From contig NZ_LT607750.1 in the NCBI RefSeq assembly GCF_900090235.1, positions 5,199,001 to 5,263,000 on the forward strand: a stretch of DNA of 64,000 nt, written 5' to 3'. Source of the DNA: Micromonospora echinaurantiaca. GTDB lineage: Bacteria; Actinomycetota; Actinomycetes; Mycobacteriales; Micromonosporaceae. The notes under the pieces were generated by a model, which saw only the letters and a list, made by a program, of their open reading frames with translations, was not told the DNA's origin and made no database searches. The position numbers and the translations under genes are program-made. Position 1 is the stretch's first letter. Each line of letters begins with the position of its first letter. This document shows positions 44,701 to 53,108 of this stretch, piece by piece.

Positions 44701-44785
44701 GGCCCGCCGCTACCACCCGTCGGTCGAGCCAGTCGACGAACGCCTCGCAGGCCTGCTCCAGAGACTGGTCCCCCACGCCGCTCAT
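41723..44785 (-). CDS. drmA: DrmA, DISARM helicase
   Basis: This 1020-residue protein has a long N-terminal beta-rich part (1-330), then Walker A WFATGGGKTETYLGLLL (about 383-399), zinc-like motifs (HCPFCRDEN, CTNRACPWKG), a helicase box LRLQDELHLLRD (about 617-628), KIVASSATLTGYEHQ, and motif VI IQTTARVGRRHPG. The TGGGKTE P-loop and the DExH written as DELH are characteristic of DrmA and related proteins. Its start (ATGA) overlaps the stop of the helicase-nuclease-sigma gene, and drmB follows 12 bp later. DrmA with DrmB forms the DISARM core that senses and occludes unmodified invading DNA; the present variant carries the core intact. Confidence 0.9.
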   Translation of the reverse strand: MSGVGDQSLEQACEAFVDWLDRRVVAAGRGDGLSRLEVAPSGTFWLGRLACEDEVRKDASDDRSERLDPCAIAIRLRPATAPPWSMTVTVRARAWVKDPKDGPDPDRRWWRTDLVEEVVSVLAYGEGGTFGGKQLRDAFAAVGAPGLSAEVRVDVEDWHRQTEVVVQLVNTSPEKAPGLTDSHLYETQLEVSGLPTVPFELEALPDSFRYDRKVPAYGVNVGVEVLAPGVFRTSDTVSVQTYRPDYWSGAAPQPDLSFMRLASDPLPQLQVLVDALDAYDHAHWSSTALDARQAAEGWTPTMRAKADGSAEQVFEELRRLRSGLALLQDRPEILRAFQLMNKAIARSAKGRGYASWRPFQVGFLLSTIRFLAEPEDEARYVDTVWFATGGGKTETYLGLLLTAAFFDRLTGKALGVTAWSRFPLRLLSLQQTQRFADALAGAEMVRQEEGVKGAPFSLGFLVGRAGTPNKIVPKTETDEITPDSPGMPDKYRVLLHCPFCRDENLQMRFDRQRWKLDHRCTNRACPWKGQALPMYVVDQEVFRFLPTVVVGTLDKAASIGLQQAMRGLVGPPQKLCPVEWHGFTYAERSKNPNGCLVPDCQGGKALRPLPMDAKRFGPSLRLQDELHLLRDSLGAVDSHYESLLDHLQIELCGTRAKIVASSATLTGYEHQTRVLYQREGRVFPQPGPRAGESFWTSPTEKPLRRFVAVAPRGVTLEHVSDRTLDALQRCVRQLKDDPATVCAEAGIDRKHVDMLVSLYGTDVVYGSTLYDVEAAGRSLGSNNTVEGINVEQLTGQTEFDDVRAILDRLEKPEEDFAERIHVVAASSMLSHGVDVDRLNTMVMLGLPLTTAEFIQTTARVGRRHPGLVYVLHKIGRERDAQTFRQFTQYVRQGDRFVDAIPITRRSRRVLDLTVAGVVGARTLMIREPASKQRLSTPAKLRQYARDSGMTPAAEAAAVAKVLGLDGTEDSLHREQIADWLQAWFADLEDPATKATFVSELGPRSPMTSLRDVEASAPIHD

Positions 44786-47700
44786 GACGCCTTCCTCCTC
44801 ACGGGAACGCCGAACTCGCCGGCCTTCGAATCGTCGACCAGGTAGGAACGCAACGCAACGACCTCCTCGCTCTCCCGCAACGTCGCCAACGTCTTGACCT
44901 GGATCTGTCGGATGCGTTCACGCGTGACCCCGAAGTCGGCTCCGATGACGTCCAGCGTCTCCTCGTCCCCTGTTCCGAGACCGAACCTGCGTTCGATGAT
45001 CTGGACCGCCCGCTCCGACAGGAGCGCGGTCAAGGTGCGGGCGACGTCCGTACGGAACATCGCGTGGATGACGATCTCGGCGGGATCCGTGCGCCCGTCG
45101 CGGTTCTCGTCGTCGAGCAGCACGTCCGACAGGTGGAGGTCGCCCTCCTCCCCGAGAAGCATGTCGATGCTGACGAAAGGACGTCCGAGATCTAGGACTG
45201 CCTGCACCGATCCCAGCTCCACGCCGGTCTCTTCGGATATCTCGGCCAACGTGGGCTCCCGATCGAGTCTCGACGTCAGCCTCGAGACCGCTCTTCGTAC
45301 CTTCTGCACCTTCTCGTGCATGTGCACCGGGATCCGGATCGTCCTACCTCGGTCTCCGATACCGCGCTCGATGGCCTGTCTGATCCACCATGTGGCATAG
45401 GTCGAGAACTTGAACCCCTTCGAGCCATCGAACTTCTCTGCCGCCCGCATCAGACCGATGTTTCCGTCCTGGATGCGGTCGGCGAACTCCACGCCGCTGG
45501 AGTCGTAGTGCCGGCTCCTGGCGATCGAGACCACCAACCGTAGGTTCGAACACACCAATTCGGCATGCGCGCGTCTTCCATCCGCTACACGGCTTTCGAG
45601 GCTCGATCGGACGCTCGGCGGAAGCCCCTCTTCACCTACTGCTGCGAGTTGTTCCTGGGCAGCAAGCCCCTGCGAGATCAACGACCAGAGCTCGACCTCA
45701 CGTGACGCGCCGATCAACGGATAGCGGGCGATCGCCTGGAGATACTGGCCAACGGAGTCACCCTGGATTTCGTAGCCCTTGGGCGCGGCCTGCTTCGGCC
45801 GCACGTCCGCTGACCGTGGAAGGTCGACGCCCGCGTCCTCCAGCAGGCTCAGCAACTCGCCGTGCTGCGCCGAGGACAAGTTCCGCTTCGTGGCCAGCAG
45901 TGCGACGTCGGCGCGGCTCAGCTGCCCGCTACGCGCCCAGTCTCCTAGGAGATCGTCGAGTGCTCGTCCCACGACGTCGTCGGCGGCTGTCGACGACGGT
46001 GTCTGCGGATCCTCCCCGAACATCCATGCAAGGTCGTCGTCCGGTGTCTCGTTCTCGGCCTCGACGGCCTCGGCATCCAAGCCGCTCTGACCGGCGTCGG
46101 ACGGTTCCGCTGGAACGGAGGTGCCGGTGGGAGCCACGTCCATCATCGATCCAGCGACGGTCAGGTCGGTCGCGCCCAATGCGGCGTTGGGAGTCGTAGT
46201 TGAGGAGGCCCGAGTCAGAGCGACCACCAGCGCATCGACCTGATGGTTGGTCAGACGATGCCTGGAGACGAAATCGGCTACGACCGACTGCGCCGACCGG
46301 GAACCGCGGCGATCGAGGATCGTGCGCAGCTCGTCCACCAGCGCATCCGCAAGGGGTGCGGAGACCTTCGAGGTGGTGGTCCGTGAGGACAGCGGCACGA
46401 CGACCGAAGCCTTCACGACGGGCGCAGGATCTGCGACCGAGTCGTCGGCGACGGTAACCGAAGTAGCGACACAGGGCGACGGTGACACGGCAACCGACGC
46501 CCCGATGGGGGCCGGTTCGGCAGCCGAAAGTCGCTCCCGATCGGGCGCCGGCCGGCCGAGCACGACGTCAGGAGTCTGCGGAGCGAGTTCCTCGACCGCA
46601 CCGGCCGACGCGACTTCCATGGCTGACGGTGCATCGAACAGCGCGGCGGGCGGCGGAGGGGTAGACGGCTCGACGGTCGCCTCGACTGGCGACACGTGAG
46701 GTTCGTCGACCACCGCTGTGAGGGGTTCGACGACCGGCACCGACAAGTCCGGACTCACTACAGCGACACGCTCGACGGGCTCGGCCGACGGCATGGGAGG
46801 TGCCGACGCCCGCGCAGAAGGCGGTGCAGGAACAACCGCAACGAAACGAGCCGCGGGCGTGTCAGACCTCGCTGCGACGACCGTGCCGCCGTTTGGAGCA
46901 GATGGAACCGGAGGGACTGGCGGAACCGGCGGAGTCGGTGGGGCCGGCGGATCTGGCGGGACGGTAACGCCCAGCTCCTCGATGCGCTGCCACAGCGGCT
47001 CCAGTGCCGCCTCCGGATCGCGGCTGAACACACTCCCCCGGATGCGGACGAAGACGCAGTTGCCGACCCGCTCCAGCACGGCCTGCCGGCGCATGTCGCT
47101 CTCCCACTGGTCCGGCCCGTGGTAGGCGTCGCCGTCGCACTCGATGGCGAGCCGCCGCCCGTCCGGCGCCGGCAGCACGAAGTCGATCCGGTACCCGCCG
47201 ATGCGGAACTGCGGCAGCGGCCGGTAGCCCCGGCGCAGGATCCGCCGCAGCACCGCGCGTTCGAAGTCGCTGTCGCAGCGCTTCTCCAGGTCGTCGTACT
47301 CCTCGTCGGCGGCGGCGACGTTCTGGCAGTAGGTGAGCAGCAGCCCTCGGGCATCGTCCTCGCGCAGGTCGGCAGGCTGCACGGAGTGGAAGACCCAGAG
47401 CTGGTCGCGGGCCCGAGAGGCAGCGACGTTGACCCGTCGGTGGTGGTCGCGCTTGGTGAAGGCGGAGACGACGCCGTTGTGCGGTGAAACGACCATCGAC
47501 ACGAGGACGATGTCGCGCTCGTCGCCCTGGAAGGTGTACGAGTCACCGACGCGCAGCCGGCGCCGTTCCATCTCCTCCTCGCCCACCATTTCGCGCAGGC
47601 GGGTGAGCAGATAGAGGGCCTGCCCGCTGGTGCTGAGCAGGCTCACCACCCCGATCGTGCGTCCGGAGTACGCGGGGTCGGCGACGATCGCGGCCACCCG

Positions 47701-50700
47701 CTCGACGAGCGCCTCGGCCTCGGCGACGTTGACGTTGCCGTACGTGGGGAGGTCCTGGCGAATGCCCTCCGGCACGTGCACGGCGATGACGGGGTCGCCG
47801 ATGCCGGCGGGCCGGTCGGTCCGCAGGGGCTCGATCTCCCCGCCGTAGTACGTCTGGCTGGAGAAGCCGATGATCGCCGGTACGGACCGGAAATGCTCGG
47901 TCAGCAGGATGCGCTCGGGTGAGCGGCGTACTGCGTGGTCGTAGAGGCTGCTCTCCGGGTCGAAGTGCTCGGCGGAGGGCACGTCGAACAGGTGGGAATT
48001 GATCAGGCCGGTGACCGTGCCGACGAACGAGAGCTGCGGGCCGATCTGCTGGTCGTCGCCCACGACGACGGCCCGTTCGGCGAGGCTGAGGATCGGCAGG
48101 GAGAACATGTCCGCCTGGGACGCCTCGTCGACGATGACGACGTCGAAGTGGGCGCCGCCGGCGAACTGTTCGATGGCGCGGTCGACGGACATGACCCAGA
48201 CGGGCACGGCGTCGACCGCGGCGTTCATCGCCCGCTGGGCGTGGGCCTGCCACTGGGCAGCGTTCTTGCCCGTACCCTTGCCAATCTTGCGCAGGGCGGT
48301 GGTCCAGTCGGCGAGCGCGGCCCGGCGTCGATCGTCGAGCGCCTTGGAGACCTCCAGCCAGGAGGAGGCGACGACGAGTTCTTGGGTGAGTCGTCGGATC
48401 CGTTCCCGCGTCTGTTCGATCCGGCGGCCGAGAGCGACGGGGTCGACGCTGCCAACGACAGCGTCGAACCAGGTCTGCGCCCGGCGCCACTGCCAGCGGT
48501 GCAGGCAGTCTGCCCCGGTGCCGCCGAGCGCGGTCGCCGTGGCGTCCTCGATCTGGGCGGTCCAGCCCGGCGCGGCCGAGCGCAGCCGTTCCGCGAGCTG
48601 GGTGAAGCGTTGTGCGTCGGGACGCAGCGCGGCGAGCCGGCGTACCTCGGCGACGATGCCGTCCCAGCCGGCGAGGTCGGCCCGCTGGCGGGCCTGGTCG
48701 AGCAGCCGCCACAGCTCACTGGCGTCGGTGGCCGACATGCCCTCCTGGAGGGCCGCGCCGAGGGTCCGCTCGTCGGCGACCAGCCGGTCGTACTCGAACA
48801 CCGTCGCGCACCGGGCGACCAGGTCGGTGAGGGCGGTGAGCCGTCGGGCGTCGACCGCCTGCTCGGCCCGGGGGACCAGCCGGCGGACGGCGGCATGCAG
48901 GGTGGGCCAGCGGCGATGGTCCCAGTCCAGCGCCGTCGCCGCGTCGGTGAGCAGCCGGCCCACCCACAGGTCCGGCTGGTCGGCGAGGTCGGTGGGCAGG
49001 TTGAGTAGCTGCCGCCAGTCGGTCCACCGGGTGTTCAGCTCCTGGCGCAGCCGCAGCCGGGCGACGTACGCGACGACGATGTCGACGTCCTCGGTAGTGC
49101 GCAGGGCCTCGCCGTCGATGTGGCACTCGGCGGCGAGCCGGGCGAGGGTGGCCTGGAAGAGCCGGTTGACGCCCTTGCCGGTCGCGAACCGCTGCCTCAG
49201 CTCGGCGAGCTGAGCTAGGAGGCGACGCGGCTCGGCGAGCTGCGTCTCGGGGACGTTCACCTGGTGGCCGGCCAGGATCCGGGCCGCCGCGGTCAGGTCG
49301 GTGAGCGCCCGCTGGCAGGCCGTCACGTGGTCCTGCCACATCGTCTGCCAGTTCGGGTCGGCCTGGAGCAGGGTGGCCAGCCGGTCGGTCCACGCGCCCT
49401 CGCGCCCGGCGAGCAGCGTCAGCGCCTGACGCAGCTCCCCGACGAGGTCGTCGAGGGCCGGCCGGCCGATCGCCCGTACCTCCGGCAGGACCACCCCGGC
49501 GGCGGCGAGCCGGTCGAGCTCCTCGCGGGCGGCGGCTAGTTTGCGCCGCGCGGCGAGGACGGTCGCCTCGGCGGGCAACTCGGCCGCCGTTGGCAGGTAC
49601 CGGAGCGCCTGCGCGCGGTCCTGTGCGATCGTACGGCGGGCGATCTCGAGCAGTTCGGTGAACTCCTCGACGCTCAGCGGCGCGTCCGCGTCGAGCGGTA
49701 GGGCGTCGGGGATGTCGCCGTAGCGGTCGGCCCGCTCCCGCAACCAGTTCCCGACGTCGCTCGGTGACAGCCGGATGCCGTCGATCTCGTAGTGCGCGGA
49801 CTCGTTCTCAGCCATCGCCCGCAGGCCGCCGAGCGCCTGGCCGAGGTCCCGCTCGGCTTCCTCCAGTTGCCGCCGCAGCCGGTCGACCCGCTGCTGTTCG
49901 GCCCTCTTGTCGAGGGTCGCCCCACGGTCGGAGAGCTCACGGGCGGCGAGTTGAAGCTGCACGAGCTGGTCGGTGGAGCGGCCGAGCACGGCCAGGCACA
50001 GGGACTGGATCTCCTGCGGTAGGCCGTCGCGCAGGACGCGGAGCGGGTCCTCCTTCTGCGCCACCACGAGCACCCGCTTGCCGTGCGCCATGAGGTGGCA
50101 GATGAGGTTGCGGATGGTGTGGGTCTTGCCGGTGCCGGGCGGTCCCTGCACGGCGACGTTGCGGTGCTGCGCCAGCCGGCGCGCGATGGACTCCTGGGCC
50201 TCGTTGGTCGGCAGCGGCATGAGCAGCCGCTCCCCCAGCGGCGCCCACCGCGCCGGCTGGTCGTGCGGCATCTCCAGCCGGCTCGGCTCGTGGGCCAGGA
50301 TGGCGGCCAGCGAGCCGATGGTCGCGGTGTCTCCGGCGAGCAGTCGGGCACGCAGCTCCTCCAGGAAGCGGCGCAGCATCCGCTGGCGGGGACGCAGGAA
50401 GAGCACACCCGTGTCGTGGACGTGCGGGCCGGCCGATGCCGCCGCGCCGGCGTCCGGGACGACGGGGTCGTGGCCCAGCCGGCGCAGGGCTCGCTCGAAG
50501 AACTCGACCCGGTCGAGGTCGTGCCAGACGTCGAGGTCGAGCTGGCCGCCGGAACCGGCAAGCGCGAGCAGTTGACCGAGGTAGCGCTCGTCGAGGCCGG
50601 TCAGCGGGTCGGTCTGCAACCGGGCGGCACCCTGTGGCACCACCGTGACCACGGAACGGTCGGCGTCGAACTCGATGGCGACCGGCGTCACCACCAGCGG

Positions 50701-51234
50701 GTACTGCACCCGGTGCCCGCCGACGTCGGTGCGGAGGACGCCGTGTCCCCACACCAGCTCGTGCGTGGCCGCGTTCATGTCGACGCGGTGCTTCAGGTCG
50801 AACAGGCTCCGGTGCAGCTGCCGTGCCGCCTCCGTACGCCTGGCCTGGTCGGCCCACGGACGCCACTCTCGCTCCCGCCACTGTGCGAACCGTTCCTGGA
50901 GCCGCTCGGTCGTCTCCTCGTCGGCGGCGAGCCGGGGTTCGGCGGCGTACGACGGCGTGCCGGCCACGTACGGCGCGAACTCGCTCGGCGTCCTGATCGG
51001 CTTCGCCGGAGCCGGCAGGCCGACCCGCAACCAACTGGCGCCGTCGGAGGAGACACCCACCTCGCAGGAGGCGTGGTCCGGGAAGTCGTGCTGCCAGAAG
51101 GCGTCGACCGCGGGCACCGTCCGGGCCGGCTTCTCCATCTGGGCCCGCACGGCCATCAGGTACTCGACCAGGGAGGTGGCCCGGTCGAGGATCAGCCGGG
51201 GCGATTCCGTCGAGGATGTGGAGGGGGAGAGCAT
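44782..51234 (-). CDS. SF1 helicase - Vsr/DUF559-like nuclease - sigma70 fusion protein
   Basis: This 2150-residue single frame starts at ATG 51234, chosen for AAAGGTG upstream; longer starts exist up to 51447. Residues about 361-1290 are an SF1B helicase: VQGPPGTGKTHTIRNL, VVIVDEASQADMF (about 1035), VVVGDDQQIGP, LLTEHFRS, DSYTFQGDERDIVLVSMV and NVAASRARDQLWVF. About 1320-1400 is a Vsr/DUF559-like nuclease (FERAVLRRILRRGY, GYRIDFVLPAPDGRRLAIE, CDGDAYHG). A proline-rich stretch (about 1420-1445) and a low-complexity linker follow. About 1753-1805 resembles sigma region 1.1 (SRADVALLATKRNLSSAQHG). The rest (1825-2135) is a complete sigma70: region 2 (NLRLVVSIARSRHYDSSG, KGFKFSTYATWWIRQAIERG, RTIRIPVHMHEKV), region 3 (REPTLAEISEETGVELGSVQ), region 4 (RAVQIIERRFGLGTGDEETL, FGVTRERIRQIQVKTLATLR). 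ATGA overlap with drmA places it first in the array. Its role is unknown; RNA-polymerase recruitment by a defence helicase is inferred. Confidence 0.92.
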   Translation of the reverse strand: MLSPSTSSTESPRLILDRATSLVEYLMAVRAQMEKPARTVPAVDAFWQHDFPDHASCEVGVSSDGASWLRVGLPAPAKPIRTPSEFAPYVAGTPSYAAEPRLAADEETTERLQERFAQWREREWRPWADQARRTEAARQLHRSLFDLKHRVDMNAATHELVWGHGVLRTDVGGHRVQYPLVVTPVAIEFDADRSVVTVVPQGAARLQTDPLTGLDERYLGQLLALAGSGGQLDLDVWHDLDRVEFFERALRRLGHDPVVPDAGAAASAGPHVHDTGVLFLRPRQRMLRRFLEELRARLLAGDTATIGSLAAILAHEPSRLEMPHDQPARWAPLGERLLMPLPTNEAQESIARRLAQHRNVAVQGPPGTGKTHTIRNLICHLMAHGKRVLVVAQKEDPLRVLRDGLPQEIQSLCLAVLGRSTDQLVQLQLAARELSDRGATLDKRAEQQRVDRLRRQLEEAERDLGQALGGLRAMAENESAHYEIDGIRLSPSDVGNWLRERADRYGDIPDALPLDADAPLSVEEFTELLEIARRTIAQDRAQALRYLPTAAELPAEATVLAARRKLAAAREELDRLAAAGVVLPEVRAIGRPALDDLVGELRQALTLLAGREGAWTDRLATLLQADPNWQTMWQDHVTACQRALTDLTAAARILAGHQVNVPETQLAEPRRLLAQLAELRQRFATGKGVNRLFQATLARLAAECHIDGEALRTTEDVDIVVAYVARLRLRQELNTRWTDWRQLLNLPTDLADQPDLWVGRLLTDAATALDWDHRRWPTLHAAVRRLVPRAEQAVDARRLTALTDLVARCATVFEYDRLVADERTLGAALQEGMSATDASELWRLLDQARQRADLAGWDGIVAEVRRLAALRPDAQRFTQLAERLRSAAPGWTAQIEDATATALGGTGADCLHRWQWRRAQTWFDAVVGSVDPVALGRRIEQTRERIRRLTQELVVASSWLEVSKALDDRRRAALADWTTALRKIGKGTGKNAAQWQAHAQRAMNAAVDAVPVWVMSVDRAIEQFAGGAHFDVVIVDEASQADMFSLPILSLAERAVVVGDDQQIGPQLSFVGTVTGLINSHLFDVPSAEHFDPESSLYDHAVRRSPERILLTEHFRSVPAIIGFSSQTYYGGEIEPLRTDRPAGIGDPVIAVHVPEGIRQDLPTYGNVNVAEAEALVERVAAIVADPAYSGRTIGVVSLLSTSGQALYLLTRLREMVGEEEMERRRLRVGDSYTFQGDERDIVLVSMVVSPHNGVVSAFTKRDHHRRVNVAASRARDQLWVFHSVQPADLREDDARGLLLTYCQNVAAADEEYDDLEKRCDSDFERAVLRRILRRGYRPLPQFRIGGYRIDFVLPAPDGRRLAIECDGDAYHGPDQWESDMRRQAVLERVGNCVFVRIRGSVFSRDPEAALEPLWQRIEELGVTVPPDPPAPPTPPVPPVPPVPSAPNGGTVVAARSDTPAARFVAVVPAPPSARASAPPMPSAEPVERVAVVSPDLSVPVVEPLTAVVDEPHVSPVEATVEPSTPPPPAALFDAPSAMEVASAGAVEELAPQTPDVVLGRPAPDRERLSAAEPAPIGASVAVSPSPCVATSVTVADDSVADPAPVVKASVVVPLSSRTTTSKVSAPLADALVDELRTILDRRGSRSAQSVVADFVSRHRLTNHQVDALVVALTRASSTTTPNAALGATDLTVAGSMMDVAPTGTSVPAEPSDAGQSGLDAEAVEAENETPDDDLAWMFGEDPQTPSSTAADDVVGRALDDLLGDWARSGQLSRADVALLATKRNLSSAQHGELLSLLEDAGVDLPRSADVRPKQAAPKGYEIQGDSVGQYLQAIARYPLIGASREVELWSLISQGLAAQEQLAAVGEEGLPPSVRSSLESRVADGRRAHAELVCSNLRLVVSIARSRHYDSSGVEFADRIQDGNIGLMRAAEKFDGSKGFKFSTYATWWIRQAIERGIGDRGRTIRIPVHMHEKVQKVRRAVSRLTSRLDREPTLAEISEETGVELGSVQAVLDLGRPFVSIDMLLGEEGDLHLSDVLLDDENRDGRTDPAEIVIHAMFRTDVARTLTALLSERAVQIIERRFGLGTGDEETLDVIGADFGVTRERIRQIQVKTLATLRESEEVVALRSYLVDDSKAGEFGVPVRRKAS

Positions 51235-51781
51235 GCGGCACCTTTGGTTCTGGGATGGATCTGCCATCGTGAGGTCGGCTCGACCCGTCGTCAGGAAGGC
51301 CGGCCGACCCTGCCTGATCGGAAAGCGCCCCGATGGCGTGAATCGGGCATGGCAGCGCGGGCAACCCACAGGAGCCCGTGACATGGACTCCGTCGCATGA
51401 CCCCACGGCCGGCCCGCCGTCGCACTAGCTGAACACACCCTTCGCACAGGCGCACAGCTCCCACCTCACCACTGGCGGTCCCCGGACCATACCCGGACGA
51501 GTCCTGCCCGCGGGACCCCCTGGCGCTCCGCCGATCGGCCGGCCTCGGGTAACCTCTTCCCGCCGTCAATTGCCTTCAGGGTCAATATTGCCCCGAGGCA
51601 ACTACTTGCCGACGATCTTCTCCTCTCCTGCTCAGCGGGGCCAGCCCTTCGAACCTGGCGTCGCGACGCTTTATCGCAGGGTCGCTTCTCTCGAGGTCCT
51701 ACGCACACCGACGGGGCGCCGCTGTCGGAGATGCGACAGCAGGCGGGGCCACGGCTTTTACGGGACCTGTCCGGAACGCGA
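51235..51781. other. upstream region of the sigma-fusion gene
   Basis: This 547-bp region has no supported gene. The minus frame of the fusion stays open to 51447 and includes a possible CPRCHARF zinc knuckle, so a longer start cannot be fully excluded. Two GTCAAT(AT)TGCC elements lie at 51565-51592. The promoter of the island probably lies in this region. The right part (51600-51780) separates it from the 3' end of the APH-like gene. Confidence 0.45.
51565..51593. promoter_or_regulatory. repeated GTCAAT(AT)TGCC element, partly palindromic
   Basis: GTCAATTGCC (51565-51574) and GTCAATATTGCC (51581-51592) repeat with a 16-bp step. The second has the perfect 8-bp palindrome CAATATTG inside GG.CAATATTG.CC. 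On the minus strand both read as ATTGAC, a -35-like word. They lie about 330-360 bp upstream of the chosen fusion start and 120-150 bp upstream of the longest one. An operator or promoter function is inferred. Confidence 0.35.
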
Positions 51782-52963
51782 TCAGCGGAGCACGGGTGCG
51801 AAGCCGACCGCCTGCTTCAGGCAGGTGGCCACGTCCGTCGCGTGATACACCCGCTCGCTCGCCTCGATCCCGGCCAGGAACATCGCGTACACCGCCGCCA
51901 ACCGCAACGCCGCCACCGGCCGCAACAGCTCCACGGCCCGCTCCGGCTCACACCCCGGCACGCTCTCGCGCCACCGCGCACACCACTCCGCCAGCACCCG
52001 AGCGGCAGCCGCAGGCTCCAACCCTTCACTCAGCCGCAGCACGTCGAACGCCGGATGCCCGACGAACGCGTCCCCCCAGTCGATGACCACCCGCTGGTCG
52101 CCGCACACTCGCACATTCCCCGGGTGCAGGTCCCCGTGCACCAACGTCTCCGGCAGCCCGCACCGCTGCACCTCGTCCAGCCGCGACTCCAGCCCCGCCA
52201 GCAGCGACTCCACCGACGAGGTGTCGTGAGCGGCAAGGTGACCGCGGATCCATGTAGCCAGGCCGGCTGCCCGCAGATCCGGCACCCCCGCCGCCACCAG
52301 TTCTGCCACGTCCGGCACCGACCGCACCTGCACCGGGTGGTAGTCGGCGGCCATGGCCAGCCGCTCCTCGATCGGCGCGCCGTACCGGTCCTCGCCGGGC
52401 ACGTGTTCCAGCAGCATTCGTCCGTCGCCGTCGTCGGCGAGCAGCGTCGAGGTGCGTCCCGGCACGGCCCGGCCGAGCCAGCGCAGCACCGCGGCCTCGT
52501 GCCGGAAGAACACCGGCACCTGCTTCAGCCACGCCGTCCCACCCGCGCCGTCGAGCCGCCAGATCGCCGACAGGTTCCAGGTCCGCTGTTGGGTGACGGT
52601 CTCTACCGGCCGGCCGAGCCACCGCAACTGCGCCGTCGCCCAGGTCAGGCTGCGGGCTGGTCCGCCGGGTTCGGCGTAGGGGGCGCGCAGCGGGTCCGCC
52701 GCCAGTTCCGGGTCCGCCGGCCGCAGCGGCGTGAGCAGCGGGTCGCTCACCTGTCCGAGGTACGTCACCGCGCCGCCGATGGTGCCGGTGTCGTCCCCGG
52801 CGAGCAGGCGGAGCACCTGCACGTCGACCCCGTACCGCTCGCGGGCCGCCTCGACGACCGGGGCGACGTCCTGCCACCAGGGCGTCGACACCTCGAACGG
52901 CGGCAGGGCGCCCAGCGGCGCGCCGGCGGCGTCGAGCAGGACGAGGGTCACGGTGCGGCTCAC
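51782..52963 (-). CDS. aminoglycoside phosphotransferase-family protein with N-terminal extension
   Basis: This is a 393-residue protein. The C-terminal two-thirds is an APH-like kinase: WLKQVPVFFRHEAAVLRWLG (Lys and Glu of the N-lobe), TLVHGDLHPGNVRV (catalytic HxDxxxxN) and RVVIDWGDAFVGHPAFDVLR (metal-binding Asp). The first 125 residues form an extra domain (VTLVLLDAAGAPLGALPPFEV ...) that is not part of the usual kinase and was not recognised. The substrate is unknown. It stands alone, followed downstream by the island and preceded by a plus-strand gene 145 bp away. Confidence 0.82.
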   Translation of the reverse strand: MSRTVTLVLLDAAGAPLGALPPFEVSTPWWQDVAPVVEAARERYGVDVQVLRLLAGDDTGTIGGAVTYLGQVSDPLLTPLRPADPELAADPLRAPYAEPGGPARSLTWATAQLRWLGRPVETVTQQRTWNLSAIWRLDGAGGTAWLKQVPVFFRHEAAVLRWLGRAVPGRTSTLLADDGDGRMLLEHVPGEDRYGAPIEERLAMAADYHPVQVRSVPDVAELVAAGVPDLRAAGLATWIRGHLAAHDTSSVESLLAGLESRLDEVQRCGLPETLVHGDLHPGNVRVCGDQRVVIDWGDAFVGHPAFDVLRLSEGLEPAAAARVLAEWCARWRESVPGCEPERAVELLRPVAALRLAAVYAMFLAGIEASERVYHATDVATCLKQAVGFAPVLR

Positions 52964-53108
52964 GCCGGGACGCTACCGCCGGGCCACAGCGGGCAGCGAG
53001 CGCTTAATCGCGGCCAGCCCGCCAGCGTGTCCCCGCCGCCCGCCACCACCGGCCCGCGCTCGCGGCCGGCCGCTTGCGCGGCCGGTCCACGTGATGAAGG
53101 TTGGCCCC

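Noticed and set aside
48225..48896. Minus ORF of 223 codons inside the helicase-sigma gene
   Set aside because: Out of frame with the continuous 2150-residue protein and without motifs.
44782..51234. Possibility that the sigma part is a separate gene
   Set aside because: The frame is open from the helicase through the linker to the sigma stop, with no internal stop. No ribosome-binding site stood out before the sigma region, and the linker composition is that of a protein linker.
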